Position numbers and translations under genes: made by a program. This document shows positions 52,758 to 64,000 of a stretch of DNA of 64,000 bases, in pieces. The stretch is from Heliopora coerulea (lineage: Eukaryota > Cnidaria > Anthozoa > Scleralcyonacea > Helioporidae): positions 62,001 through 126,000 of the forward strand of contig JASJOG010000083.1 of the NCBI GenBank assembly GCA_030142905.1, written 5' to 3'. The notes beneath the pieces are model-generated. The model had not been told where the DNA came from, made no database searches, and saw only the letters and a program-made list of their open reading frames with translations. Each line of letters opens with the position of its first letter. Positions within the stretch are counted from its first letter, which is position 1.

Positions 52758-55574
52758 CTATAAATAATAAGATGTGGGAATGTAAATACAGGCATTACAT
52801 GCAACCTTAGCATGTATCTTGTTAGTTGAACTGTACAGGAAGCAAGAAACATCCTGTAAGTATTTGTGATAGTAAAAACAGCCCAGCCTAGATAGGATTG
52901 GACTGTAACAGAAACCTGTAAAGTTTAAGAAGGTGAATGCTGCATGTTTAGATTGCTAAAATGGATTGCTTACATCAAAAGATATCCAATTTTCATTGAT
53001 TGTGTGGCTAATTTGGCTATAATTGTCAATACAAGTGAAGCATAGCAGATTTGTGCTTAATTTTCAGTAGAAATTTACCTTCCTATGTATAAGGACTTAA
53101 GGGGAGTCAAGAGCACTGAAGATTGCCCTGATATAGTCAATAGTTTGTAAATACAACTGGAAATTTTGGTCAAGCTGTCAGCTAAATGAAGTACAGTCAA
53201 ACATAAGCTTTATCAGGGGTAAGCATGGCAGACCATTGCTTCATATTATCTTGCAAGAAAAACTGACATATTTTAACATAATATATTGGGAATCCCATAA
53301 ATCTAGTTATATAATCATCTTATGAATTATATCTAAATTGCTCAACAGCTATTAAAACAAGGATCACTGAGGAACAGGCCAAAACATTTAGATAATGTTT
53401 AATTCTGTGCTGACATTTTGCGCCATAATAATTGCAAGTTGTTTCCATGGTGATGAGAGATACCACTCACTTTGATATGCTGAGGGTGTGCGGAATTATC
53501 AAACAACCACTCACCAAGAATGTATGTCGAGCAACTTTTAATGTGCAGAAATTAAAGCAAAGTATGTCAGGAAACTCGGACAGTATTCTGGATCTAATCG
53601 ATGATGATAAAGAGAGAAGTCATCAGGCAAATTGAACACTGAACAGTTTTGAAATAAATTGTGATTTCTACTACTGTTTTATGATGAATTAAGCTTTAAA
53701 AATTTCAAAAAGTTATTTATGAAAATAAAATACTTGACGTTAGGTTAACATGTTACTCCAGAAGACAGCAATTGAATATGCAAGTCAGAAATCCCAATGG
53801 AGATAGTTAAATCTTGAGCTAGTAAGCCAGACCATTCTTTAAGCCATGTATTTGAGTAATCTAAGCCAAATCTCCTGTAAGACGTTGGCATATTGCTGGA
53901 CCCAGAATGATAGACAAATCATCCTTCTTTCCACTTCTTTTGTGCCATACAACAGTCGAAAAAACACGAAATATCATACTCTTTCAAGATGGTGGAATCA
54001 AGAAACCAGAAACCGTTGAAGCAAGCTTGGCGCGGATTTTCAAAAAACACGCGGGAGTCTCGTCACGCGAGGGAATGCAAATGTAACTTACAGAAATTTA
54101 ACTTGGATATCAGTGAATCTCGTAAACTTTACAGGATAATGTTCCTTTGTCAGATGATATTCATGACCGCAAGTTCTAAGGAGAGACCTGGTTAAACCCA
54201 TGATTATTTTGTGCAACCCAAACCCTAACCGTAATCTTTTTTTTCCAGTTTGAATTTCATATAGGGAGTCATTTTGGTAAGAGGTGTATTTTGATTCGTT
54301 TCGACCCGTACCCAACTTTGAGATTTTACTCTGGCTAACGCTAGACGATTTTACTCATCGAGGGGAGACGTCTTGGGCCGAAGAGGGTTGATTAATGGGC
54401 GAATGAATTGCGAGTTCTTGAGTGAGTTAACCGATTGTACCAAAAGTACGGTGAAGTATACAGACCTAGCTATGAAACAAACAATTGTATATTATTTTAT
54501 TTTTACGAAAGCCCAGCTCATTCTAGCGTGAAAAGGCATTTGAAACGAATATAACGAATCAAAATTGTTGCCAATACGAAACACTTTTCCAAGTGAATAT
54601 ATAAGCGTAAAGAGTTTTAACCCTTTCCTGGCCAAGAAGTCTCCCTTTGACTAGTAAAATCATCCTTCGTTAGCCAAAGTAAAATACCAAAGTCGGGCGT
54701 AACGTTCGCATCTAATACTGATATATTACACTATATTATATATTATGATATATAATACTGCAATATTGGTTATGTCATAGTAAAATAACATGAACAGGGG
54801 GCAGCTTGCAGTATCAGTAAATGCGTGGGGCACTACATCGGATAAGTACCTCGAAGGGTTAGGGAGACAGTTTTTAACAAGTTAGCCTGAGTCGGCTATG
54901 GACCCGAAAGGGTTAATAATTAAATACAAATAGAGGGTGTAATTCATTTATTACAATTCTATAATCTTGCATTCATTTTGAGAATGCTTCGATTCAGCAA
55001 CGAAACATTTTTTTACCTGGAATAAACGTATGGTATCTCGCCTTAGGTCGTTTCAAATGTTTGTTCACATCAGATTACTGAGAATAGCGCTTTAAGTTGA
55101 TATGCTTCAATTTCAACTGCCATGCGGTAAAAGCAGACAGTATCGTTTCTTTCCTTATATGAAGTTCTTTTAATGTTCCAGCTTCTTGTTTTTCACAAAA
55201 AAATTTGAGCGGCTGTGGTCTAAGGGTATCGTTAACAACGCCACACTTGGTAAAAAAAGTGTCACACAATCGTCATTTTAAGACATATTTGAAGACGGTT
55301 TAACTGGGGTAAGTGTTAAGTAGAAATTACGCCATGTGGCCTTAATTCTTAATTAGTTTCTCACTGTGGATGACAGTTAAAATTAAAAGCTTAACGCAGT
55401 CGCTGCGTCTTTCTTATGGGCATTAAGACTAATAATTATTTTGCAGGTATTAATTTACATGCACGTACAATATCTTGCTGGTTTGCCCAGTAATGTAGAA
55501 CAGGTGTTTTTTGGAAAAGAAACTGATGCACGCAATTTTCTCAAGAGAAAGATCTCTTTGTATTTGTCGAGATT
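52758..55574. other. divergent intergenic region between CCDC171 and nAChR gene D
   Basis: This should hold the promoters of both genes and a 5' untranslated exon of CCDC171. A plus-strand frame at 53432-53635 has protein-like composition (DTTHFDMLRVCGIIKQPL) but no recognised family or splice context. A foldback element lies at 54323-54685. Confidence 0.45.
54323..54685. mobile_element. foldback element with 65-70 bp inverted arms
   Basis: The left arm ATTTTACTCTGGCTAACG...GGGGAGACGTCTTGGGCC returns inverted at 54615-54685 as GGCCAAGAAGTCTCCC...GTTAGCCAAAGTAAAAT, about 80 percent by eye. Part of the same motif (TTCACTCTGGCTAATGCCAG) recurs at about 58496-58515. Confidence 0.65.
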
Positions 55575-58500
55575 ATGGAGATTTTTCGATACTCCCCACA
55601 CTTTTCCTGGATATTATGGAACTGCATTACATTTCTTAATGGTAAGTCAAAGATGAAACACAGATATCATGAAATTTTCAAAGGTTGGCAACTACAGTGA
55701 CTGATCTCTAAAAAATTCCAACTTTTCGAACAAAGCCCTTCGTCACAGAAAGAAACGTGTTCAGAACACGTTTCTTTCTGTGACAAAGCACCTTTGCTCC
55801 AAACATTGGAATTCTTTTAGATTAGTCACGGCAGTTACCAACGTTTGAACTTTTTACTTTACTTAACACTGACTACGCAGTAGTGTATTTTTATATCATG
55901 AAATTTACTTGAAAAGCAAAAACTTGCAATATTACAAAATTTTGGCATCACCTAAAAATGCTGATGATTGAAAGGTATCGTGAAAATTGGACTAAAAAAC
56001 TGTAGAAAATTTAGACTATAGAATTATAGATTAATTTTTGACAATAGTAACGACAAAAAAATTGAGAATAAAAACTGAAATTCAACCTCATTTAAAAGTT
56101 GAAGGTTTTGCTTTCGTAAATTTTAATAACTTGAAGCACGGTAAACATTTCTGGCATTTTACAACAAAATAAGTCATCGTTCTTCCCCAAGCTTGGATGA
56201 ATTGTCAAATTTCCACAATCCCTCATGTTTCAGGTTGTCGTGGAACCAACCAAGACACTGAGGTTCGATTAATAAATGATTTATTGAAGGACTACGATTT
56301 GGATGCAAGACCCGTGAAGAATCGCTCAGATCCTGTTTCAGTTGAACTGAGAATATCGTATAGAGAATTAAAAGAACTTGTACGTGTTTTGAAAATAAAG
56401 CTTTTAAAAACCTGTAATATTACATAATATACCAGTCAGCATACAGTAGGAAGTTTCGGTCAGTCAACGCTGCTAGGCTACCTCAGAAGAAAGGCATGTA
56501 TGTATGTGAGAATACGTGTATATGCGTGTATGTATGTTTGTCTGTCTGTATGTATGTCTGTCTGTATGTATGTCTGTCTGTATGTTTGTGTGTATGCATA
56601 TATGCATGTATGCACGAACCTACGTATGTACGTACGTATGTACGCGTGCTCGTAGGTGAATTGCTTGGTAGGGGTGACCAAGGTGGATAGATGGGTAGGC
56701 AAGCAGATAGATCGGAAAGTACGTAGGTAGGTAGGCAGGTAGATTGAAAGTATGCAAGTAGGTAAGTTGGTAGAAAGGTTAATCGCAGATAAATTAGCAG
56801 GTAGGTGGACCTTTCTAAACCTCTAGGGAGAACAGTTAGCTCATAGCTGATATGGTTATCCAGTATAAATAAAGATATTTATTATTGCTTAGTAAGCTGC
56901 ATGAAATTGTGTAAGTAACTCGGTATGCATGACGGTGTTCAAATTTGTTTTTATTATTTGCTTCATTTGTTTCCTCAGGGTAACACTTTCATTGCATAGC
57001 TAAACTAGAACTTGTTGACAAAATTTAGTTCAATTAACATCATTTCTTTACAGAATGAACCAAAGCAATCAATGACGTCCGAAATATCATTTGAAATAGT
57101 AAGTGAAAAACTTTATGAAATAATAATTACAAAGTTGTGCAACTCAGTCACTTCGTTAAGCCAAAGTAAGAATGTTTTATTGTGCCGCGTTTGTTTGTTT
57201 CCACAACAGGGATGGAAAGATGCGTCCTTGCAATGGAACGTGAGTGATTATGAAGGCATCTCCACCCTTCGTCTTGATCCTTCTCGCGTCTGGAAACCCG
57301 ATTTAACTCTCATCAACAGGTTGGTTCACCAGCAGCGAGATCAAGACGTTTTTCTTTAGTCAATTTTTATGTAATTAAACAAGCAGGTTTCAATTAAAGA
57401 ATGAGGAGGAAGTTTTTTTCACATTAGAGGATGGGTGACAGTAATGGTTAATGTGTTTTGTGTGATACTTGCTGTAATTTTGGTAATGTTACTTCGCACT
57501 TGTAAGTACCAATCTGATATCTGTCGCTTTCCAGGAACCGCAAGCAAAGTGTTTCCAATAAACAATGACATAGGCGACCAATCGCGTAAAGAAAGTCGTT
57601 CAATTACTGTTCAATTTTCATTGGACGGCTGTATATTCATGTGGTTCAAGAGAATTAATAAAATTTCTGCATGTGTCACCAGCAAGCCTTTCGATCAATT
57701 TTCTCCTTTGCCTATGGAAATTGCACTTGTTTAAGCCAAGTATAAGTTTAGTTGTAGAAGCGGTTTGTGTCAAGGTGGCTAGTATTTTTGTTCGTAACTC
57801 TTCCAAAAACTGTTAAATTTAACCGCAGGAATCGTTAAATGGAAGTCATTAGTTCCATCCGGCAGTTTTCAGAGGCTGCAACGTGGTGGATACCGCGGTC
57901 GACTTGTGGTTGTACATCTATTGATATGAAGTGTAATTGTGGTATCTTGGCAGTTATAATGTTCTTAATACGCATGCTCTCAAGCTATTCTTTCAGATAA
58001 ACTTTCTGAGTCCCTGACGGGAATCGAAATATGTCTACCATCCATACGAACCAGTTCACAAATGTAACCTTCGCTCACCATCTAAGCCTGTATAGCTCAA
58101 TGGTTAGAGCATCTCACCGGCGATCAGAAGGTTACTGGTTCGATTCCAGTCAGGGACTCGGAAAGTTTTTCTGAGAGAATAGCTTGAGAGCGTGCGTATT
58201 AAGAATATTGATATGAAATTGAATACTGTGGTGACTGTGAATTCAGTTTTAGCAATGTTGACTTTTTTGACAGAGGTGGTGTGTGTGTATGCTTGCCGCA
58301 GTGTGATTTGGTGACTTTTGGAAAACGATGGCGATGGTGAATGTTGTTCATTTCAGGAGAGTTTCATTCAGGGTCGGTTTCACAAAATAGCAAGCCCTGT
58401 ACATTCGAGGGGCCCGAATAATGGGCAATCGGAAATGCTAAGTCACCTTTGGAGGTTCCTAACTCCTTTCTTACGGGTGACGGTCCCCGAGTAGTTCACT

Positions 58501-59647
58501 CTGGCTAATGCCAGGTGTAGGTTGGCTGAAGTTCTCCGTGTTACTGATGCGTAACTAGCACATGTACATATCCTGGCTGAAAAGTCCCAAGACTAACGTT
58601 TAACATCGACATGAAACATTGAAATGTTCTTGTTTATATCTTTTTCACTGAAGCATTAGCCGTGAAGGTCGTGATCTGTACCACTTTGAAACCAAAGTGA
58701 TCGTTGAGTCGGATGGTACCATGAGATGGTTTGCCCTCGGCATGCTTGAATCATCGTGTAAAGTCAAGATGTCGAAATTCCCGTTCGACGAACAGGCATG
58801 CTTGTTGACGATCGGCTCATGGACGTACAACGGCCTCGCCCTTCAGCTACATTTCCACAAGAAAAAAGAATTGGCTGAGCTGATATACTACAGAGAGAAC
58901 TCGGAATGGGAATTGCTCTCGGCTAACGCGAAACAGAACATCGTAGAATATGAATGCTGTCCTGCGCCTTATTATCACCTCATATACACCGTCCATTTCC
59001 GTCGTAAGCCTTTGTATTACATCATGAGCCTCGTCGTCCCTTGTATCTTTCTTTCTGTGATAGCTTCAATTTCGTTTCTTTTTCCTGCCGACTCTGGCGA
59101 ACGAGTTTCCCTAGTCATGTCTGTATTCCTTGGTTTGATCGTGTTCATGCTCATCGTCAACGACAAGACGCCGGTTACGTCCGATACTGTTCCGATGATT
59201 ACCCTGTACTTTACCGGTATCGGTTTCATCACATTTTCATCTTTGATCGCTACAGCTTTTATCCTTTGGATGCACCACTCATCATCCTCGCATCCAGTTC
59301 CGCATTATCTCTCAAAGATGTCTCGTTTATTGGCGGCTGCGTTTTGTTTGGGAGGATCGGGTTGGAAAACGTCTGGACAACGCGATTTAGGAGAAGTTCT
59401 GCTGACCGATGGAAAGGAGTTGTCGTTCGTGAACGAGTTATCAGTTTACCAGAAGAACACGGGCAACATGGAAAAGATACTGAACGAGATTCAACGGTTC
59501 GCAATGCGCCAGAAGGACGACGACCGCAAAGAGGAATTAAAAGAAGAATGGCAGTGCACAGCAAAAGTCTTCGACAGGCTTTTCTTTTGTTTATTTTTTC
59601 TCGCTTGTGTCTCTCTTAATGCCTACATTCTTACATTTCTCTCTTAA
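55575..59647 (+). CDS. divergent nicotinic receptor-like subunit D, 5 exons
   Basis: Cys-loop receptor subunit, predicted membrane channel subunit. Exons: 55575-55641 (signal peptide MEIFRYSPHFSWILW...), 56234-56379, 57054-57098 (45 bases), 57210-57319 (110 bases) and 58654-59647; GT/AG joins and 453 residues in frame. There is no N-terminal extension; the mature part starts near GCRGTNQDTEVRLINDLLKD. The Cys-loop is C158-C172, loop B GSWTY, loop C YECCPAPYY, and M2 is preceded by SGER with the 9' Leu kept. Changed sites: the 45-base exon reads SEISFEI, so the loop D Trp is Phe84, and loop A reads WKPDLTLIN, so the Tyr93 equivalent is Ile121. The M3-M4 loop is short and the protein ends NAYILTFLS. 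It is closest to gene E (exon 2 KDYD.DARPVKN.S.PV.VEL). The first exon was found by its hydrophobic frame and phase-1 donor and is less certain than the rest. Confidence 0.9.
55680..55848. repeat. hairpin with about 80-bp arms in intron 1 of gene D
   Basis: AAAGGTTGGCAACTACAGTG... at the left returns inverted at the right, ending ...GCAGTTACCAACGTTTGAAC. The tip is GAAACGTGTTC/GAACACGTTTC. The minus strand of the left arm reads GTGACGAAGGGCTTTGTTCG followed by AAAAGTTGG. Confidence 0.8.
56490..56800. repeat. TATG/TCTG then GTAG microsatellite in intron 2 of gene D
   Basis: Imperfect TATGTATGTCTGTCTG units followed by GGTAGGTAGG-like units. Frames across it are artefacts. Confidence 0.85.
57931..58205 (+). 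mobile_element. tRNA-like SINE inside a foldback, 12-bp target duplications
   Basis: Flanked by direct repeats TATTGATATGAA at 57919-57930 and 58206-58217. 58086-58158 is tRNA-like (A-box TAGCTCAATGGTTAGAGC, B-box GGTTCGATTCC, anticodon-loop triplet GGC) but its acceptor arm does not pair, so it is not a working tRNA. Outside it, 57958 to about 58030 and about 58137-58209 form an inverted repeat (TTCTTAATACGCA.GCTCTC). It lies in intron 4 of gene D. Confidence 0.7.
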
Positions 59648-60006
59648 GAAAAACTATCATAACGCTTTAGAAAAGGCTTCATTTCTCAAAAACTAGAAAA
59701 TACTTGCACACGACTCACATAAATGACGGCGTATTTGTCTTTCTTACAAGCGGTGGCACTGGGCAATGAGGATTGGAGAGCCACGTGTCATTCATGCACA
59801 GATTTTATGGCTTGTTTTTCTTAATACTTCATGTTTGTTAACAGCAGCACGATTTTGATCCATATCAATATTAAAGTCCACTATACCTATAAATTCGTTG
59901 CCTTTAAGTTTTCGTTGTTAACGAGTTTTCCTCTATTTTCATATATTCATTCATGGCGAATGGTTTTGGGCATTCTATTTTATGATCTTGGAGAACCTAC
60001 CACAAG
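59648..60006. other. 3' flank of gene D
   Basis: 3' untranslated region of gene D; ATTAAA at 59880-59885 is a possible weak polyadenylation signal. No gene was seen. Confidence 0.4.
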
Positions 60007-60429
60007 CAGTGGCGTAGTCAGAGCCGGGCGTCAGCTACGAACATGAGCGTTTCCCAAAACGTATTTGGCATATTCAACTGAAAAATACACGACAAATTTT
60101 GAATAATTTGATATCAGCCCTTTAAGTTTGGTCCACGAATGGAATTTCTTTGCGCAACTTTTTCTCCCACGCTAAAAATTCGCGCAATTTGTTCTCATCA
60201 ATGAGATATCTCGTGGTTTTAAAAGTAATTTGGAGGATCTGTACGATTGAAGCCTTCGAATCCAGCTCGGTGCCGCAGCCTAAAAAACGGAAATAGCGCC
60301 CTCAATGCAAGAAATAGTCTTTCAGAGACCCAAGAATTCAAACATTTTCCGGGGGAGCATGCCCCCGGATCCCCCTAATTAGAATGCTTCCCAGGCCCGG
60401 GCATCACAGATTCTCTGGCTACGCCACTG
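60007..60429. mobile_element. hAT-like non-autonomous transposon with perfect 8-bp target duplications
   Basis: A 423-bp element bounded by inverted repeats CAGTGGCGTAGTCAGAG at the left and CTCTGGCTACGCCACTG at the right (16 of 17 match). The 8-bp ACCACAAG stands directly outside both ends (59999-60006 and 60430-60437). It has no transposase frame. A G-run/C-run block (CCGGGGGAGCATGCCCCCGG) lies near the right end. 8-bp duplications and CAGTGGCGTAG-type ends are typical of hAT MITEs. Confidence 0.9.
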
Positions 60430-60660
60430 ACCACAAGATACAACAAAGGGGGCTGATAGGACGAAATGAACAAGATAAGGGATGAGGAAGGAGATAATAA
60501 AGCGACGTTTTGAACGAAAGACCGCTTTCCTTTCCAAGTTGAAGGGATTTCACTTGAAACATCAGTATTTCGTTCGCTTTTTCGGCTGTTTACCACGTTC
60601 AGCATTAACTTGATTACCAATTTTATGTCTGATTTGCTCTTCTACTACATTATACTTCTC

Positions 60661-60969
60661 AGATAACCATGAAAAATTTCGGTTCATGTATATCTCTGAG
60701 GATGATTCTGAACTAGAATTGAAACACTGCACATCCTTTCGTGGATAAGCGTTAAAGTTGTCGCGAGAATATCTCGTGCACTCAAGTTGGACAAAAACTC
60801 GCCTCCAATCCCTGTGGACTTGATAGCTCAACAGGTAGAGCGACGGACCGGTATCCCGAAGGTGCGAGTTCAAATCCTGCTCTAATCAACATTTTTCGGG
60901 TTGACTTCGGCATTGTCAGATTATCACGAAAAATTTTTGTTCAGGTATATTTCTAAGGATGATTCTGAA
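60661..60969 (+). mobile_element. tRNA-derived repeat related to the 11643 SINE
   Basis: 60817-60888 is tRNA-like (TAGCTCAACAGGTAGAGC, then GAGTTCAAATCCTGC) and matches the SINE at 11643-11982 closely on both sides. Direct copies of a 52-bp unit (60661-60712 and 60918-60969, each ending GGATGATTCTGAA) bracket it, so the copy looks dimeric or recombined. Confidence 0.65.
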
Positions 60970-61585
60970 ATACCGGCAAATTCAAGGCGTTTTTACTCGG
61001 CAAACAAACGTGTCTGAACATGAGCTTAATGTTTCTGTGTTTCTAAAACCACTGCTCACGTAGCGTGCAACGTAACAACAATTGAAAGGAAATAACAATT
61101 AAGAGGGAATTAATTAATAGCATTGCTTTTGACGGCTGCTTTTGAAGAATCAGAACAATACCTTGATGCATGAAGCTTGGAAAATATAAACAAAGGGGCT
61201 GAGAAAAAGTATGTTGATGCTGAACTTTGTTTTTAAAGTTGTTTTGAAAGGATTGTAGAAATTGTGAGATTCGTGAAGTAAGTTATACCTTGAGCATCAA
61301 GTGCGTTAAAAATCGGTTCTCTGCTATAAGTATATGACCGAATGAGTGAATGCATAAACTTGCAGAACAATCGCTATTAATGAGTCATGACTTAAGTAAT
61401 AAATCATAAAGATATCGTCATGTCAAAAGTGGGTGAATGTGACAAAACCTGCTAATACAGCCATTAAAAATACTTTTTCGTGCGGATCAGAACAACGCTG
61501 ATTTTTTCACTCAAAAAAGGTTTCTCGCGCTCAGGTAGTCGTATTTCCGTAGAGAAGCAGCTTGGTATTAAATCTTCAGGAGACT

Positions 61586-63480
61586 ATGAGAAGTTGTGAG
61601 TTCTCTTTGGTCCTCTTTTTGGTGCTTTGGAGCTGTGTCGCTTTCATGAACGGTAAGCTCAAACCTATCAGTCTCCAATAATTGAATACACCACCAAAAC
61701 CTGAAGAAATTAAATAATTTCGGCACAAGATTGTAATGTCGACTGAGACTGCAAAAATGGACAAAAATTGCAGCAAAAGACGTTTCACCGAGACTGACTA
61801 TTATACTTGGCTGGTTTTGTTAATGGTTTGGTTTTAGACAGATATAAGCCACAACGGTCTTTCTTATGTCACACTTGTTCAAAGCTTAATCTAGAATAAA
61901 CCGGAATTACAAGGCGTACTATCGAATACCATTACATGTAACGCAGCCTTCCAAACTTTTGTACAATTTCCATTGTTTAGGTTGCTGTGGGATCGAGGGA
62001 TTTGAAACTCGCTTGATAAAAAAATTAATGAAAGACTACGATGTGGATGCAAGGCCAGTGAAAAATCAGTCGCAGCCGGTTAAAGTTGAACTGGAGCTTC
62101 TTTATAAAGAGCTGAAAAAAATGGTACGGACCATACGTGAAGACTCAAGTACTTTTTTCATGTAAAAACTTGGTGGGTTTAGTCATAGAGGTGCATGTCG
62201 TGTCAAAAATTTCAGCAAAGCTATGACCAGTCAAGACGAAAAGGCAGGTGGTAACTACAGACGAGTTTGGCCCTGTCAGAGTATTATGAACAATCAGGAT
62301 AAACAAGATAAGCTAATGGTTGGTTTCTCTTATACACCTACTGAATACAACTACCAGAATGCCTTTCGAAATCTTGTTTGTAATGTTAATCGGAGAAATT
62401 GTTTTTCCATTCGCTTTGGGAATTCAATGTTTGCATGAAAATGAAAGAAACAGCAAAGTGTTCTGGTAGTTGCATTCAGCTGACGAACTAAGGGGAAGCG
62501 GCCATTCTTAACTGCAACGGGTCAAATATCCCTTTTAACCTGATTAGCGAGTTTTCTACAACTAGTTTCTTGGTGACTGACCTGTACAGGTGAGGGATGG
62601 CCTTATAGTGGAAGTAAGGAGAAAACAGCTTAGCAATACAAGGGTGGCGGAGCGGAATTTCGAGTTGGGGGGATTGAAATAAAAATACAGTATTTTGCGT
62701 GCTTCCCTGGGAAATTGCACAGCAAGTGTTCCATAACGGAGTTATTTCAATATTACATATGAAAAAAGTGTGGGGGCTACAGCCCCCCAACCCCCCTGGC
62801 ACTGCCGTCCTTGTAATAGCTATCCACTACAAATAAAATTACTTACGGATGGGTAACTTTTACCCAACTTTTTCAGCTTGCTGGCGGGAACTACTAGGCA
62901 AAGCGCCTGACTAACCATGAGAATTAAGTCAGGGCCGCAACAACCAGTGCAACATTTGTCGCCTCAATAATTTTACTTAAGTACTACACTTACAAAAATT
63001 GTCACATGTAAATTCACATACGAAGAACGTATGAGAAGAGATAATGTAAAAAAATAACGTTTCGGGCGAATGCCCTTTTATTCCGATCAAGGGTTTACCT
63101 TTCCGCCTCGACCTCATTTGTCGCACCAATATTAAGAGGGTTACCACGGCCCTCGAAGCTCATGAGTTTCTTATGCGACTTCGCTAACGATTTGAATGCT
63201 TGTGTAGTTATTGCTTAATGAGTGTGCGTCCAGGCGTTTTACTCTTTACGGTAGACATACAGTCATTGAGGTATGACTACAATTTGCTTCAGGTTCACAT
63301 GTCTCTTGCATGTGTCGAACAACAGATCTATCAACTGTTTTGCAAAGGTTTCTGTGCCACAGTTTCTTCTCAAAGTGCAAGCAACCTTCTCCACCAATTT
63401 TAGCCTAATTTTGAGTAAATTCTTTGCAATTACAGGACGAACCGGACCAATCAATGGAATCAATTACATGGTTTCGAATA
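61586..63480 (+). CDS. nicotinic receptor-like subunit E, first three exons (runs off the window)
   Basis: The 5' part of another Cys-loop receptor subunit. Exons seen: 61586-61652 (signal peptide MRSCEFSLVLFLVLWSCVAF), 61981-62123 (GCCGIEGFETRLIKKL, then KDYDVDARPVKNQSQPV) and 63436-63480 (the 45-base exon, ending SITWFRI with the loop D Trp kept). Sizes and phases match gene D (67, 146 and 45 bases there; 67, 143 and 45 here), and exon 2 is the closest match to D, so D and E look like the most recent duplicates. The 110-base exon and the large last exon are not in the remaining 520 bases and must lie beyond 64000. Channel type, loop C cysteines and pseudogene status cannot be judged from this part. 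Confidence 0.88.
62639..62813. mobile_element. possible small hAT-like MITE in intron 2 of gene E
   Basis: Starts CAAGGGTGGCGGAGC, ends GGCACTGCCGTCCTTG (imperfect inverse), with G-run and C-run next to the ends (GTTGGGGGGATTG, AGCCCCCCAACCCCCC). No target duplication is clear. Confidence 0.35.
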
Positions 63481-63898
63481 GTAAGTTTCACTATAAGTTA
63501 TAACATCGTGGAGAACCAAATGCGAATTTCTGGGAGAGAAACCCTCCCATAAAACTTTGAAAAGTTCTGATAGAGATACTGGTTTGCCACAATATAACGT
63601 TGGTTTAAATAAAAATAATCATACTATGATCATGGTAAGGTTAAATGATTAGATTCAAGATGAGGGGAGGGCTAGATTTGGAGGAAGGGTAATTAGCATG
63701 AGTATTAAGATAGGTAGGTCAATTTAGCTTTTTAAATATTACTTTTCCTTTAATTCACTAGGTTTATCCTATTTCTTTACTCAGACCTTTTAGTTCGTTT
63801 TGGTCAGCGGACTTTTGCAGTGCGTACGCTGTTGTTCGGGAAAGAAGGTCTCCAACACGAGATATTCCTAGGAAGTCACCCATCTTAGGACAAGGCCA

Positions 63899-63920
63899 GC
63901 CCGCCCGCCCGCCCGCCCGG
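63899..63920. repeat. (GCCC)n short microsatellite
   Basis: Five GCCC units in an otherwise AT-rich intron of gene E. Confidence 0.9.
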
Positions 63921-64000
63921 TTTCAATTTCAGTTGTGAAGATGTATGACGTAAATTTGATAAGAACCTGGAACTAAGGGTGTGGCAGTCGTATACCAGGT

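Noticed and set aside
58086..58158. Functional tRNA gene (anticodon-like GGC)
   Set aside because: The acceptor arm fails to pair, position 33 is not U, and the module is part of a repeat with target duplications.
59041..59619. 192-codon plus frame within gene D
   Set aside because: Frame-shifted shadow of the large exon; the true frame has all nAChR motifs.

Overview
The window is nuclear DNA from an invertebrate animal, most likely a cnidarian. A hexacoral (stony coral or anemone) is my best guess, but the sequence does not prove it. The reasons are intron-rich genes with GT-AG splice sites, AT-rich introns full of short transposon relics and microsatellites, a tandem family of nicotinic acetylcholine receptor (nAChR) like subunits, and a clear orthologue of the animal gene CCDC171. 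I see no bacterial, viral or organellar genes.

Layout. (1) 1973-7321, minus strand: nAChR-like gene A, five exons. (2) 7322-20156: about 12.8 kb with no gene I can support; it holds SINEs, foldback elements and microsatellites. (3) 20157-26560, plus: nAChR-like gene B. (4) 30069-35476, plus: nAChR-like gene C. (5) 37105-52755, minus: the CCDC171 orthologue, reconstructed as 26 coding exons encoding about 1282 residues. (6) 55575-59647, plus: divergent nAChR-like gene D. (7) 61586 to beyond the window end, plus: nAChR-like gene E, of which only the first three exons are present.

The five receptor genes share one exon plan: a short signal-peptide exon ending in phase 1, a second exon ending in phase 0, a 45-base exon, a 110-base exon ending in phase 2, and (in A-D) one last exon of about 1.0-1.1 kb that carries the Cys-loop, loop C and all four membrane segments. 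This points to local duplication of one ancestor. A, B, C and D each keep the 13-residue Cys-loop, adjacent cysteines in loop C (alpha-type) and a Glu-Arg pair before M2 without an inserted proline, which predicts cation-selective channel subunits in the plasma membrane. Gene D has lost key aromatic residues of the acetylcholine pocket. CCDC171 sits between the two halves of the array, convergent with C and divergent from D; nothing suggests a functional link.

The non-coding part is rich in young-looking mobile DNA. There is a hAT-like element with perfect 8-bp target duplications (60007-60429), PIF/Harbinger-like MITEs with TTA duplications (5691-5949, 49622-49811), tRNA-derived SINEs with 12-13 bp target duplications (11643-11982, 57931-58205), and a set of long, nearly perfect hairpins. 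Several hairpins share a core ending in CGAAACGT or CGAAATATC that resembles a degraded hammerhead ribozyme. All exon joins were read by eye from splice consensus, reading frame and family similarity, without transcript evidence.
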